The notes under the pieces were generated by a model, which saw nothing but the letters and a program-made list of their open reading frames with translations, searched no databases and was not told the origin of the DNA. A program made the translations under genes and the position numbers. A stretch of DNA of 64,000 nt from Sphingopyxis sp. LK2115 (GTDB lineage Bacteria > Pseudomonadota > Alphaproteobacteria > Sphingomonadales > Sphingomonadaceae), in NCBI RefSeq assembly GCF_014595975.1, contig NZ_JABWGQ010000044.1, positions 124,001 through 188,000 on the forward strand. The letters run 5' to 3'. Positions within the stretch are counted from its first letter, which is position 1; every line of letters begins with the position of its first letter. Positions 27,766 to 36,953 of this stretch are shown piece by piece.

Positions 27766-29183
27766 GTTCGCGCCGGCGCGGGCCGGTTCTCCTCGCGGCG
27801 TGGGCGTTCGTGCCCGTCATCCTCTGTGCTCGGCTGCCTGACGGTCTGAACGACGAAGCCCTTGCGCCACAGCACCCAAAGCAGCAGCATTCCGGGCGCC
27901 GCGATGACCACGGTCACGATCCAGAAACCGACCCAGCCCAGCCCTTCGGCAATATAACCGCCAGGCGTTGCCAGCCAGGTACGCCCCACGGCGGCAAAGG
28001 ACGACAGCAGCGCAAACTGCGTCGCGGTATAAGCCAGGCTTGAAAGCCCCGACAAATAGGTAACGAAAACGGTCAGACCGATCCCGCTGGTAAAGTTTTC
28101 GGTCCCAACCGCGATCGCGAGCATCAGCGGCGAATGGCCGACCGCCGCCAGAACGGCGAACAGAAAATTGCTGAACATCATCAGCAGTCCGGATATGAGC
28201 AACGCGCGGCCCATGCCAAGCCATGCGATGAAGGGCGCACCGCAGGCCGAACCGACAATCAGCGCCACAAAACCGACGCCCTTGTTGATCGCGACGAACT
28301 CGGTATCGGTAAAGCCCAGTTCGACAATCATCGGATTGAGCATCCCCTGCCCCATGGCATCGCCGACCTTGTAGACGAGCACGAACAAAAGGATCAGCAC
28401 GGCGCCATTACGGCCCAGAAACTCGCGGAACGGATTGACAACCGTGTCTTTCAGCCACGCGGCGAAACCTTCAGCCATTGCATTGGCGCGAGTGGGATCG
28501 AAGCGCCCCGATCCGGCGTATAGTGCGCCGAGGAAGGCCGGGAGGACCGCCAGTCCGGTAAAACCATATGCCGCTGCCCACCCCAGATTAAAGCCCTCTG
28601 GCGATGCCAGCGCGATGGTGCCGACACCCGCAATCAGATTGCCGGTGCGATACCCGAACTGATTCATCGCGGTGCCATGCGGCAATTCGGCATCCGACAG
28701 GATTTCGATGCGATAGGCGTCGATGACGATGTCCTGTGTCGCCGACAGAAAGGCGACCGCGATCGCCCAGAAGGCGAAAGGTGCCAAATTGTCGTTCGTC
28801 GGGTTGCTTGTGCCGAGATTCCAGATCGCGATCACAAGCAGCGCCTGAATGAAGAACAGCCAGCCGCGCCGCTGTCCAAAGGCTTTGGTCAAAAAGGGCA
28901 GCGGCAGGCGATCGACGAGCGGTGCCCACAGAAACTTGAGCGTGTAGGGCGTCGTAAGCCCGATCGCAAAGCCGATGGTCGATTTGTCGATCCCGACCTT
29001 TGACAGCCAGAATGTCATCGTTCCGAGCAGCAGGGTCAGCGGAAAGCCGCTTGAAATGCCAAGAAGGAACGCAACGATCGGCATCGGCTTGCGATAGGGC
29101 GAAAAGCTGGGGATCACGAACGCCAGGCCAATCACCAGCGCGATCACCGCGATCAGCACCGCCGTGTCCAGCCCAAGTTGCAT
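27762..29183 (-). CDS. ampG: AmpG-like muropeptide MFS permease
   Basis: 473 residues with about twelve to fourteen membrane helices. The AmpG family is recognised by the N-terminal GISSGFPLTLLLGTMTFWL, the KFLWAPLVDR motif between helices 2 and 3, and SATQDIVIDAYRIE. AmpG imports anhydromuropeptides from the periplasm for cell-wall recycling, and in many species this feeds beta-lactamase control. The charged C-terminal tail is cytoplasmic. A paralogous peptide transporter function cannot be excluded. Its stop overlaps the folC stop region by 4 bp. Confidence 0.85.
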   Translation of the reverse strand: MQLGLDTAVLIAVIALVIGLAFVIPSFSPYRKPMPIVAFLLGISSGFPLTLLLGTMTFWLSKVGIDKSTIGFAIGLTTPYTLKFLWAPLVDRLPLPFLTKAFGQRRGWLFFIQALLVIAIWNLGTSNPTNDNLAPFAFWAIAVAFLSATQDIVIDAYRIEILSDAELPHGTAMNQFGYRTGNLIAGVGTIALASPEGFNLGWAAAYGFTGLAVLPAFLGALYAGSGRFDPTRANAMAEGFAAWLKDTVVNPFREFLGRNGAVLILLFVLVYKVGDAMGQGMLNPMIVELGFTDTEFVAINKGVGFVALIVGSACGAPFIAWLGMGRALLISGLLMMFSNFLFAVLAAVGHSPLMLAIAVGTENFTSGIGLTVFVTYLSGLSSLAYTATQFALLSSFAAVGRTWLATPGGYIAEGLGWVGFWIVTVVIAAPGMLLLWVLWRKGFVVQTVRQPSTEDDGHERPRREENRPAPART

Positions 29184-29283
29184 ATGATGTCCTTTCCCCG
29201 CCCGCGGCGCTTATCGCACAGGGCCTAAAGCCTCCCTGCCAAAATGGAAGCGGGTAATTGACCGGCGCGCCGGTCCGCCGTGC

Positions 29284-29721
29284 TCAGGCCGCGGCGGGGC
29301 GCCACCAGGTCGTCAGGCCAGCGACCTTGCGCGGCGCCTGGTTCTTGCAAATCATGGTTTCAAGCGCTTTCAGCGCGGCCACCAGCGCGGACGGGCTGTG
29401 CGGCTTGTCAAGGCAGGCCATGGCGATGTCGCTCGCATCCTCGGGGCATTGGCCGGTCACCAGCAGCACCGCGATGCCGCGGTCACGCGCCAGACGGGCG
29501 ACTTCGCGCCCGCTCATATGCCCCGCAAGGCCAAGGTCGAGCACCAGCGCATCGATCGGTTCCGCCGCGATAAAGCGCACCGCCGCCTCGCCCGAATCGA
29601 CCGTCGCGACAACATCATAGCCCGCTTGCTTCAAGGTATGTTCATTGTCGAACGCTGTCAGCGGGTCATCCTCGATGACCAGCAGGCGCTTGATGCACGA
29701 AGGGCGCGGACCAAAGAGCAT
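29284..29721 (-). CDS. Single-domain response regulator
   Basis: 145 residues, one receiver domain with no output domain. The acidic pocket is Glu17-Asp18-Asp19, the phosphoacceptor is Asp62 (LVLDLGL), and the switch residues are Thr89 and Lys106 (DKPHS). A 25-residue tail follows and ends in WWRPAAA. Such stand-alone receivers act through protein contacts, for example with histidine kinases in phosphorelays. No kinase is adjacent. GGGAG precedes the ATG at 29721. Confidence 0.88.
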   Translation of the reverse strand: MLFGPRPSCIKRLLVIEDDPLTAFDNEHTLKQAGYDVVATVDSGEAAVRFIAAEPIDALVLDLGLAGHMSGREVARLARDRGIAVLLVTGQCPEDASDIAMACLDKPHSPSALVAALKALETMICKNQAPRKVAGLTTWWRPAAA

Positions 29722-29874
29722 GCAATCTCCCTTTCGATGGCCATGACTCGCTCCGCGCCTTCGTGCAATATCGCTTCTGCTTGCCATCGACGAAGCGACA
29801 CTTTTCCGGCTATGAGCGTGGCCACGACGCCACACTATTTCCCGCATAACGACAAGAAAGCCGCATCCGTTCCG

Positions 29875-30732
29875 ATGACCACCCGCCGCCCGCCCCGCAC
29901 CGCCCCGCGCCCTGCCGCCGATCGCAACGCCGCCGCGGCGGGCCCGCGCGGCCGCCGCGCCGCGCGCGCCGACGCGCCGCCGCGCAAGCTTCCGGCCGAA
30001 GCCGAACGCGAGGACGGGCCGCAACGCATTGCCAAGCTGCTCGCGCGCGCCGGGGTCGGCTCGCGCCGCGACGTCGAACGCATGATCGAGGATGGCCGCA
30101 TCGCGCTGAACGGCGAGGTGATCGCACAGCCCGCGCCGCTCCTCACCTCGCTCGACGGGTTGACGGTCGACGGCAATCCGGTGGCAAAGCCTGTCTCGAC
30201 CCGCCTCTATCGCTTTCACAAGCCCGCCGGATGCCTTACCGCCGCGCGCGATCCCAGGGGGCGCAAGACGATCTATGACGTGCTGCCCAAGGGGCTGCCG
30301 CGACTGATGCCCGTCGGCCGCCTCGACTATAATACCGAGGGGCTGCTGCTGCTCACCAACGACGGCGCGTTCAAGCGCCAGCTCGAACTGCCCGCAAGCG
30401 GGGTAGAGCGCACCTATCGCGCGCGCGCCTTTGGCGACATCAGCCAGGCGCAGCTCGAGGAACTGGTGCTGGGGATCGAGATCGACGGGATTCGCTATGG
30501 CAAGATCGACGCCAATCTCGAACGCCGCACCGGGCGCAACCAGTGGATCGAAATGACGCTGACCGAGGGGAAGAATCGCGAAGTGCGCCGCGTGCTCGAA
30601 CATCTGGGGCTTCAGGTCAGCCGACTGATCCGCACCCGCTATGGCGCGTTCACCCTCGCCGGGCTCGACATGGGGGCGGTCGAGGTCGTGCCGCGCGACG
30701 AATTGTTCAGGTTCCGGCGGCATCTCGGCTGA
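29875..30732 (+). CDS. rluB: Pseudouridine synthase RluB family
   Basis: 285 residues. A basic low-complexity N-terminus (Arg/Pro/Ala-rich) leads into an S4 RNA-binding domain (QRIAKLLARAGVGSRRDVERM), then the RsuA/RluB catalytic domain with the aspartate in VGRLDYNTEGLLLLTND and the C-terminal EGKNREVRRVLEHLGL. It modifies a uridine in 23S rRNA (position 2605 in E. coli RluB). An ATG at 29812 would add 21 residues. It overlaps rsmD by one base (TGATG), a common pairing of two rRNA modification genes. Confidence 0.9.
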   Translation: MTTRRPPRTAPRPAADRNAAAAGPRGRRAARADAPPRKLPAEAEREDGPQRIAKLLARAGVGSRRDVERMIEDGRIALNGEVIAQPAPLLTSLDGLTVDGNPVAKPVSTRLYRFHKPAGCLTAARDPRGRKTIYDVLPKGLPRLMPVGRLDYNTEGLLLLTNDGAFKRQLELPASGVERTYRARAFGDISQAQLEELVLGIEIDGIRYGKIDANLERRTGRNQWIEMTLTEGKNREVRRVLEHLGLQVSRLIRTRYGAFTLAGLDMGAVEVVPRDELFRFRRHLG

Positions 30733-31274
30733 TGCGCGTGATCGCCGGCGAATGGCGCGGCCGCAAGCTGCTTGCCCCCAGAAACGACGCCACCCGCCCG
30801 ACCGCCGACCGCACGCGCGAAACGCTCTTCTCGATGCTCGCAAGCCGCCTCGGCAGTTTCGAGGGGCTTTTTGTCGCCGACCTCTTCGCCGGATCGGGCG
30901 CGCTGGGGATCGAGGCCTTGTCGCGCGGCGCCGAACATTGCCTCTTCGCCGAACAGGATCGCGACGCGCTCGATGCTCTCCGCAGGAATCTCGCCGCGCT
31001 GGGAGCAAGCCCGCGCGCCGACGTCCGCGCCGGGTCGGTGCTCGCGCTCGGCCCCGCACGGCGGACCTGCGACCTGCTGCTGTTCGACGCGCCCTACGCC
31101 ACCGGCGCGGGCAGTGTCGCGCTCGACAAGCTCGCCCGCCTCGGCTGGATCGGCCCCGAAAGCTGGATCTCGATCGAAACGGGCGAGCGCGAAACGGTAG
31201 AGGTCGCGGGCTTCGAGATCGACGCCGAGCGCAAGGTCGGCAAGGCGAAACTCACGCTGCTGCGCCCGGTTTAG
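30732..31274 (+). CDS. rsmD: 16S rRNA (guanine966-N2)-methyltransferase
   Basis: 180 residues. RsmD methylates G966 of 16S rRNA during 30S assembly using SAM. The N-terminal MRVIAGEWRGRKLLAP and RPTADRTRETLFSML are RsmD hallmarks. The SAM loop is ADLFAGSGALGIEALSRGA, and the catalytic NPPY-type motif is DAPY. It is coupled to rluB and converges on rlpA with a 4-bp overlap. Confidence 0.93.
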   Translation: MRVIAGEWRGRKLLAPRNDATRPTADRTRETLFSMLASRLGSFEGLFVADLFAGSGALGIEALSRGAEHCLFAEQDRDALDALRRNLAALGASPRADVRAGSVLALGPARRTCDLLLFDAPYATGAGSVALDKLARLGWIGPESWISIETGERETVEVAGFEIDAERKVGKAKLTLLRPV

Positions 31275-31825
31275 CGCAGCCGCGCGCGCAAACGCTGCAA
31301 TTCGTCCGCGGGCACCGGCGCCAGCGCAGCGGCGGCCTTGCCCTCGCGCAGCCGCTTGCGGTCCTTCTCCGACGGTTCGACGCGTCGCACGCGCACCGGC
31401 GCATGGCCCTCGGCGCGCATCCCCAGCGCCTCGGCCGCGCCGCGCGACAGGTCGATGATCCGCCCGCGCGCAAAAGGGCCGCGATCGTTGACCCGCACGA
31501 TGATCCGCCGACCGGTGTCAAGCGCGGTCACCTCAACATAGGTCGGCAGCGGCAGCGTGGTGTGCGCAGCGGTGATCCAGCCGGGCCGGAACTTCTCGCC
31601 ATTCGCGGTCCGGTTGCCCGACTCGCTCCCATACCAGCTCGCATAACCGACGGCGTCATAGGCGGGCGCGGCGGCGGGGACATAGGTGGTGCCGCGGATC
31701 GTATAGGCGGGCCCGATTCGCACCGGCGTGTCGGCGACCGGGCGGTAATTGCCCCCGGCGCAGGCGGATAGCGCCAGAAGGATCAGCGCGCTGCCCGACG
31801 CCCGGATTGTCGACGATTGCTGCAT
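31271..31825 (-). CDS. rlpA: RlpA-family septal-ring lipoprotein
   Basis: 184 residues. A lipoprotein signal peptide ends at LSAC. The double-psi beta-barrel (about residues 58-150) has the RlpA pattern: GYASWYGSESGNRTANGEKF, TLPLPTYVEVT and VRVNDRGPFARGRIIDLS, with the catalytic aspartate in NDRGPF. There is no SPOR domain, unlike the longer E. coli and Pseudomonas forms, so septal targeting would depend on something else. It is a probable lytic transglycosylase in the outer membrane. Confidence 0.9.
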   Translation of the reverse strand: MQQSSTIRASGSALILLALSACAGGNYRPVADTPVRIGPAYTIRGTTYVPAAAPAYDAVGYASWYGSESGNRTANGEKFRPGWITAAHTTLPLPTYVEVTALDTGRRIIVRVNDRGPFARGRIIDLSRGAAEALGMRAEGHAPVRVRRVEPSEKDRKRLREGKAAAALAPVPADELQRLRARLR

Positions 31826-31904
31826 AAACCGATTCTATAGGGCCGGAATGGCGAGATAAAGTCTGGAGAGGCCCGGACGGGGCGGAAGGGCGCCTTCGAT
31901 AATC

Positions 31905-31928
31905 CTCCCCATCATTTGCAATGGGGAG
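31905..31928. repeat. Short palindrome before the UvrD helicase gene
   Basis: CTCCCCAT / ATGGGGAG arms (8 bp) around an 8-nt loop. It has no T run and lies some 85 nt before the helicase start. It is of the small dispersed palindrome type. Confidence 0.5.
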
Positions 31929-32013
31929 AACTTATGACCAATGCCACGACCGCTGGCCGCCCCCCCCCCGCCCGCACTGGACAGCCCGTGCCCCGTTCCC
32001 TAATCGTTCGCGC

Positions 32014-34326
32014 GTGAACGATACCCCCGCCTCGATGCCCGACCTGACCCGTGCCGACCCCTCGGACCCGCCCTATCTGCGCGGATTGAATGGCCCGCAG
32101 CGGCAGGCGGTGCTGACGACCGAGGGCCCCGTGCTCATGCTCGCGGGCGCGGGCACGGGCAAGACCGCTGCGCTCACTGCGCGCCTCGCGCACATCATCG
32201 CGACGCGGCGCGCCTGGCCTTCGGAGATTCTCGCCGTCACCTTCACGAACAAGGCCGCGCGCGAGATGCGCGAGCGGATCGGGCGGATGATCGGCGACGC
32301 GGTCGAAGGCATGCCATGGCTCGGCACCTTTCACAGCATCGCGGCAAAGATGCTCCGCCGCCACGCCGAGCTGGTGGGGCTGCAGAGCAATTTCACCATC
32401 CTTGACACCGACGACCAGCTTCGCGTCCTCAAACAGCTTATCCAGGCCGAAGGGCTGGACGAAAAGCGCTGGCCCGCGCGCCAGCTCGCCGGGCTGATCG
32501 ACAAGTGGAAGAACCGCGGGCTAAGCCCCGCCGACCTCGATGCCGCCGACAAGGAGGCTTATGCGGACGGCAAGGGCCAGCATTTCTACGCGCTCTATCA
32601 GGCGCGGCTGAAAACGCTCAACGCCTGCGATTTCGGCGACCTCTTGCTCCACATGCTCGTCATCCTGAAGTCGCACCGCGACGTGCTCGGACACTATCAG
32701 GCGCGATTCAAATATATCCTCGTCGACGAATATCAGGACACCAACGCCAGCCAGTATCTCTGGCTCCGCCTGCTGGCACAGGCGCGCAAAAATATCTGCT
32801 GCGTCGGCGACGACGACCAGGCGATCTATTCGTGGCGCGGCGCGGAGGTCGCGAACATCCTGCGCTTTGAAAAGGATTTTCCGGGCGCGACGGTCATCCG
32901 TCTCGAACAAAATTACCGCTCGACGCCGCAGATCCTTGCCGCCGCATCGGCACTGATCGCGCAAAACAGCGACCGGCTCGGCAAGACGCTCTGGACCGAG
33001 CTCGATGCGGGCGACAAGCTGCGGGTCGTCGGCGTGTGGGACGGACCCGAAGAAGCGCGACGGATCGGCGAGGAGCTGGAAACGCTCCAGCATCGCGGCA
33101 TCAGCCTCGACCGCGCCGCGATCCTCGTCCGCGCGCAGTTCCAGACGCGCGAGTTCGAGGACCGCTTCATCGCGATCGGCATGCCTTACCGCATCGTCGG
33201 CGGCTTCCGCTTTTATGAACGCGCCGAGGTCCGCGATGCACTGGCCTATCTCCGCCTCGTCCAGTCGGCCGCCGACGACCTGGCGTTCGAGCGCATCGTC
33301 AACGTCCCCAAGCGCGGGCTCGGCGACAAGGCGCTGCAACGCATCCACCGGTTCGCGCGGGCCGAACGCGCCCCGCTGTTCCACGCCGCCTCGCGCATCA
33401 CCGAAACCGACGAGCTGACGCCGCAGGCGCGCCGCCAGCTCGCCAGTTTCATCGCGATGATGCGCGGCTGGCAGGCAAAGGCAAGCCAGCTGCCACACCC
33501 CGAACTGACGCAGCTCATTCTCGACGAATCAGGCTATACCGCGATGCTCCAGGCCGACCGCAGCGCCGAGGCCGCAGGCCGCCTCGAAAACCTGTCCGAA
33601 CTCGTCCGCGCGATGGAGGAATATGAATCGCTCGAAGCCTTCCTCGACCATGTCAGCCTTGTCATGGACCGCGACAATGAGGACCAGACCGAAACGGTGA
33701 CGATCATGACGATCCATGCCGCCAAGGGACTGGAGTTCGACCATGTCTTTCTCGCCGGGTGGGAGGACGGCGTCTTTCCGTCGCAGCGCGCGATGGACGA
33801 GGGCGGCACCGCCAGCCTGGAGGAGGAACGCCGCCTCGCCTATGTCGCGATCACCCGCGCCCGCCAGCGCGCGAGCATCTATCACGCCGCGAACCGCCGC
33901 ATCTATGGCCAGTGGATGAGCAGCATCCCCAGTCGCTTCATCGCCGAGATCCCGCCCGAGCATGTGGAGAGCGAAAACAGCTTCGGCGGCGGGCAGAGCC
34001 TGTGGCGCGCCAACTGGTCCGCGCAGGGCGATCCTTTCGCGCATGTCGCCGAACGCCAGCCGTCGCGCATCATGACGCGCGGCCCCGCCTGGCAGCGCGC
34101 CATGGCGGCATCGAACACCGTCACCCGCGCGCCCGCGCCTTCCGAACGCGGTCCCGCCGCGGCGGTCGGTGCCAAGCCGCGCGCCGACCTTGCGATCGGG
34201 CTTCGCGTCTTTCACGAAAAATTCGGTTATGGCGAGATCATCGACATCGACGGCAACAAGCTGGAGGTCGAGTTCGACCAGGCCGGAACCAAGCGCGTGC
34301 TCGACAGCTTCGTCCGCGCGGCCTGA
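32014..34326 (+). CDS. uvrD: UvrD/PcrA-type ATP-dependent DNA helicase
   Basis: 770 residues from GTG 32014; ATG 32035 is an alternative, and neither has a clear Shine-Dalgarno. This superfamily-1A 3'-5' helicase carries all motifs: Q motif LNGPQRQAV, Walker A AGAGTGKT, motif Ia FTNKAAREMRERI, motif II VDEYQDTN, motif III GDDDQAIYSWRGA, motif V TIHAAKGLEFDHVF and motif VI VAITRARQRA. The C-terminal 45 residues form the tudor-like domain (GYGEIIDIDGNKLEVEF) that in PcrA binds RNA polymerase. Its roles are mismatch and excision repair and removal of stalled complexes. Confidence 0.93.
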   Translation: MNDTPASMPDLTRADPSDPPYLRGLNGPQRQAVLTTEGPVLMLAGAGTGKTAALTARLAHIIATRRAWPSEILAVTFTNKAAREMRERIGRMIGDAVEGMPWLGTFHSIAAKMLRRHAELVGLQSNFTILDTDDQLRVLKQLIQAEGLDEKRWPARQLAGLIDKWKNRGLSPADLDAADKEAYADGKGQHFYALYQARLKTLNACDFGDLLLHMLVILKSHRDVLGHYQARFKYILVDEYQDTNASQYLWLRLLAQARKNICCVGDDDQAIYSWRGAEVANILRFEKDFPGATVIRLEQNYRSTPQILAAASALIAQNSDRLGKTLWTELDAGDKLRVVGVWDGPEEARRIGEELETLQHRGISLDRAAILVRAQFQTREFEDRFIAIGMPYRIVGGFRFYERAEVRDALAYLRLVQSAADDLAFERIVNVPKRGLGDKALQRIHRFARAERAPLFHAASRITETDELTPQARRQLASFIAMMRGWQAKASQLPHPELTQLILDESGYTAMLQADRSAEAAGRLENLSELVRAMEEYESLEAFLDHVSLVMDRDNEDQTETVTIMTIHAAKGLEFDHVFLAGWEDGVFPSQRAMDEGGTASLEEERRLAYVAITRARQRASIYHAANRRIYGQWMSSIPSRFIAEIPPEHVESENSFGGGQSLWRANWSAQGDPFAHVAERQPSRIMTRGPAWQRAMAASNTVTRAPAPSERGPAAAVGAKPRADLAIGLRVFHEKFGYGEIIDIDGNKLEVEFDQAGTKRVLDSFVRAA

Positions 34327-34366
34327 AACATCGGGGCGCTCGCTTGCAAAGCCCGGGTCGCGCGTT

Positions 34367-35428
34367 ATGGCAAGGGCGATGACGGCACCCGCAACATGGC
34401 TCGATCAGGCGCGCGACGCCCACCGCCGCGGTGACGTCGCGGCAGAGACGGCGGCGCTCGACGGCGCGATCCGTGCCGACCGCGGCAATATCCCCGCATT
34501 GCTGGCGATGGCCGAACTCAAGCGGCGGCTTGCCGACGAACGCGCGGCGGGCAGCTTCTATCGCCTCGCGCTGGCCACTGCGGCGCAGGCGCGCAGCGTC
34601 CCGGCCGCGCTCCATGCCGGCCTCCAGCGCGCCGAAGCGTTCATCGCCGCGACCGAGCGCGCTTTCGCTGACCATTTGCTTGCGCAACTCGCCGCAGCGG
34701 GCATCGACCGGGGCACCGCCCCGCCGCGCGTCGCCCAGGCGCTCCATATTCTTGCGGGCGAACAGCCGCTCTACCTTCAGCAACCCAGCATGTTCTATTT
34801 TCCCGGCCTCGCGCAGCAGCCCTTCTTCGAGCGTTCCAGTTTCGCCTGGGCGGAAGCGATCGAGGCGGCGACCGACATGATCCGTGCCGAGCTTCAGGCC
34901 TTGATCGAACAGGCGGCCGACCGCTTCACCCCCTATGTCAGCGCCAGCGCCGACCGCCCGCCGCCGAATAATCCGCTGCTCGACAAGTCCGACTGGGCGG
35001 CCGCCTGGCTGTGGAAAGACGGCGCGGTGGCCGACGGCATGGACCGGCTGTGCCCCGCAACCCTTGCCGCGCTCGAACTGGCACCACAGCCCGTCATTCC
35101 GAACCGCGCGCCGATCGCGCTCTTTTCGCGCCTTACCCCCGGCACGCATATCCAGCCGCATCACGGCATGCTCAACACGCGGCTTATCTGCCACCTGCCC
35201 CTGATCGTTCCCGATGGGTGCGGGCTGCGCGTCGGTGCCGAAACGCGTGCGTGGCGCGAGGGCGAGCTGCTGATTTTCGACGACAGTTTCGAGCATGAGG
35301 CGTGGAACCGCGGCACGAGCGACCGCACCATCCTGTTGTTCGAAATCTGGCGCCCCGACATCGACGCCGACGAGCGGGACCAATTGACGCGCATCTTCTC
35401 TGCGATCGACACATATGGCGAACAATAG
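34367..35428 (+). CDS. TPR plus aspartyl/asparaginyl beta-hydroxylase domain protein
   Basis: 353 residues. Residues 1-95 are helical with TPR-like pattern (ARDAHRRGDVAAETAALDGA). The C-terminal 180 residues form an Asp/Asn beta-hydroxylase-type cupin: GTHIQPHHGMLNTRLICHLPL, with the first iron histidine and the substrate arginine, and IFDDSFEHEAWNRGT, with the second histidine. This is a 2-oxoglutarate/Fe(II) dioxygenase family whose bacterial members hydroxylate aspartyl residues or lipid A parts; the substrate is unknown. ATG 34379 is an alternative start. The gene lies between a helicase and an acyl-CoA dehydrogenase. Confidence 0.85.
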   Translation: MARAMTAPATWLDQARDAHRRGDVAAETAALDGAIRADRGNIPALLAMAELKRRLADERAAGSFYRLALATAAQARSVPAALHAGLQRAEAFIAATERAFADHLLAQLAAAGIDRGTAPPRVAQALHILAGEQPLYLQQPSMFYFPGLAQQPFFERSSFAWAEAIEAATDMIRAELQALIEQAADRFTPYVSASADRPPPNNPLLDKSDWAAAWLWKDGAVADGMDRLCPATLAALELAPQPVIPNRAPIALFSRLTPGTHIQPHHGMLNTRLICHLPLIVPDGCGLRVGAETRAWREGELLIFDDSFEHEAWNRGTSDRTILLFEIWRPDIDADERDQLTRIFSAIDTYGEQ

Positions 35429-35447
35429 ACCAGGGGACACAGAAACG

Positions 35448-36611
35448 ATGAGCAATGCGGGAATGGACGCCGACATCTACGATGCTTTCATCGAACAGCT
35501 GCAACGCTATGTCCGCGAGCGGCTGATCCCCGCCGAAGACCGGCTTGAGGAGCTTGGCCGCGTTCCCGATGATATTCTGGCCGAAATGCGCGACATGGGT
35601 CTGTTCGGAGTGACGATGCCCGAGCAATATGGCGGCGCGGGCATGAATATCAGCCAATATGTCGGCTTCATCCGCGAACTCGCCTATGCCGCGCCCGCCT
35701 ATCGTTCGATCGTGTCGATCAACATCGGCATGGTATGCAAATCGATCCTCGGTTTCGGGACCGAGCAGCAAAAGGCGCATTGGCTGCCCAAACTGGCAAG
35801 CGGCAGCATCGCCGCCTTCGGCCTTACCGAGCCGGACAGCGGATCGGACAGCGCGGCGATGAAGACGCGCGCGGTGCGCGACGGCAACGGCTATGTGCTG
35901 AACGGGACGAAGCGCTATATCACCAACGCCCCCTTCGCCGACGTGATCCTGGTGATGGCGCGCACCAATGCCGAGGCGCTGCCCAAGAATGCGCATGTCA
36001 GCGCCTTCCTCGTGCCGCGCGACACGCCGGGCGTGTCGATCGGCAAGCCTGACGGCAAGATGGGTCAGGCGGGATCGCAGATCGCCGACGTGATCCTCGA
36101 GGATGTGCATGTCGACGGGGACGCGCTGCTCGGCGGCGAGGAAGGCATCGGTTTCCGCGCCGCGATGCAGAGCCTCGACAATGGCCGCCTGTCGGTTGCC
36201 GCGGCCAGCGTCGGCTATGCCAGGCGGATGCTCGACGCGGGGCTCAAATATGCGATGGAGCGCAAGGCGTTCGGTGAACCCATCGCCAATTTCCAGCTGA
36301 TCCAGGCGATGCTCGCCGACAGCAAGGCCGAAATCTATGCCGCCGACTGCATGTTGAACGACGCCTGTGCGCGCGCCGATCGCGGCGAGCAAATCCTCGT
36401 CGAAGCCGCCGCGACCAAGATGTTCGCCAGCGAAATGTGCGGACGCGTCGCCGACCGCGTGGTGCAAATCCATGGCGGAGCGGGCTATCTTAAGGAATAT
36501 CTGGCCGAACGCTTCTATCGCGACTGCCGCATTTACCGCATTTATGAAGGGACGACGCAGATCCAGCAGCTAGTGATCGCAAAGAATATGATTCGCGATT
36601 ATGCGGGATAG
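35448..36611 (+). CDS. Acyl-CoA dehydrogenase
   Basis: 387 residues, FAD flavoenzyme of fatty-acid or branched-chain acyl-CoA oxidation. FAD and substrate signatures are FGLTEPDSGSDSAAMKTRA and the C-terminal QIHGGAGYLKEYLAERFYRD. The catalytic base is the glutamate of YEGTTQIQQ, in the position used by short/medium-chain and isovaleryl enzymes. The chosen ATG has AGGGG about 15 bases upstream; an upstream in-frame start overlaps the preceding gene by 14 nt. The chain-length preference cannot be read from the sequence. Confidence 0.92.
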   Translation: MSNAGMDADIYDAFIEQLQRYVRERLIPAEDRLEELGRVPDDILAEMRDMGLFGVTMPEQYGGAGMNISQYVGFIRELAYAAPAYRSIVSINIGMVCKSILGFGTEQQKAHWLPKLASGSIAAFGLTEPDSGSDSAAMKTRAVRDGNGYVLNGTKRYITNAPFADVILVMARTNAEALPKNAHVSAFLVPRDTPGVSIGKPDGKMGQAGSQIADVILEDVHVDGDALLGGEEGIGFRAAMQSLDNGRLSVAAASVGYARRMLDAGLKYAMERKAFGEPIANFQLIQAMLADSKAEIYAADCMLNDACARADRGEQILVEAAATKMFASEMCGRVADRVVQIHGGAGYLKEYLAERFYRDCRIYRIYEGTTQIQQLVIAKNMIRDYAG

Positions 36612-36778
36612 GCTGGGCTGACATTCCGCAAACCGTCATCGTGAGCAGCGTGGCGACGCGGCAATCCGGCTGCTGGCGACAACCGCTCGGGATTGTTCCG
36701 CTCCGCTCGCCATCACGATATGCCAGGATTCCGGCCGCACAGCGGGCAGAGGTTTGGGATGTAGGGAAAAAGGATCGC

Positions 36779-36854
36779 TGGTGGAGCCGAGGGGAATCGA
36801 ACCCCTGACCTCTGCAGTGCGATTGCAGCGCTCTCCCATCTGAGCTACGGCCCC
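36779..36854 (-). tRNA. tRNA-Ala (anticodon CGC)
   Basis: The full cloverleaf is present on the minus strand: acceptor GGGGCCG/CGGCTCC (one G-U), D arm GCTC-AGATGGGA-GAGC, anticodon stem CTGCA/TGCAG with loop ATCGCAC and anticodon CGC, and T arm CAGGG-GTTCGAT-TCCCCT-type. The CCA end is encoded. It reads GCG alanine codons. Confidence 0.97.
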
Positions 36855-36953
36855 GCGACCGGCGGCGTCTTAACGGCACAGTCCGGCAGTGGCAACGGCT
36901 TTTCTGACCTTTGCCGTCGCCAGGAAGTTTTTTTGGGGAACGGGGGGATTCCG

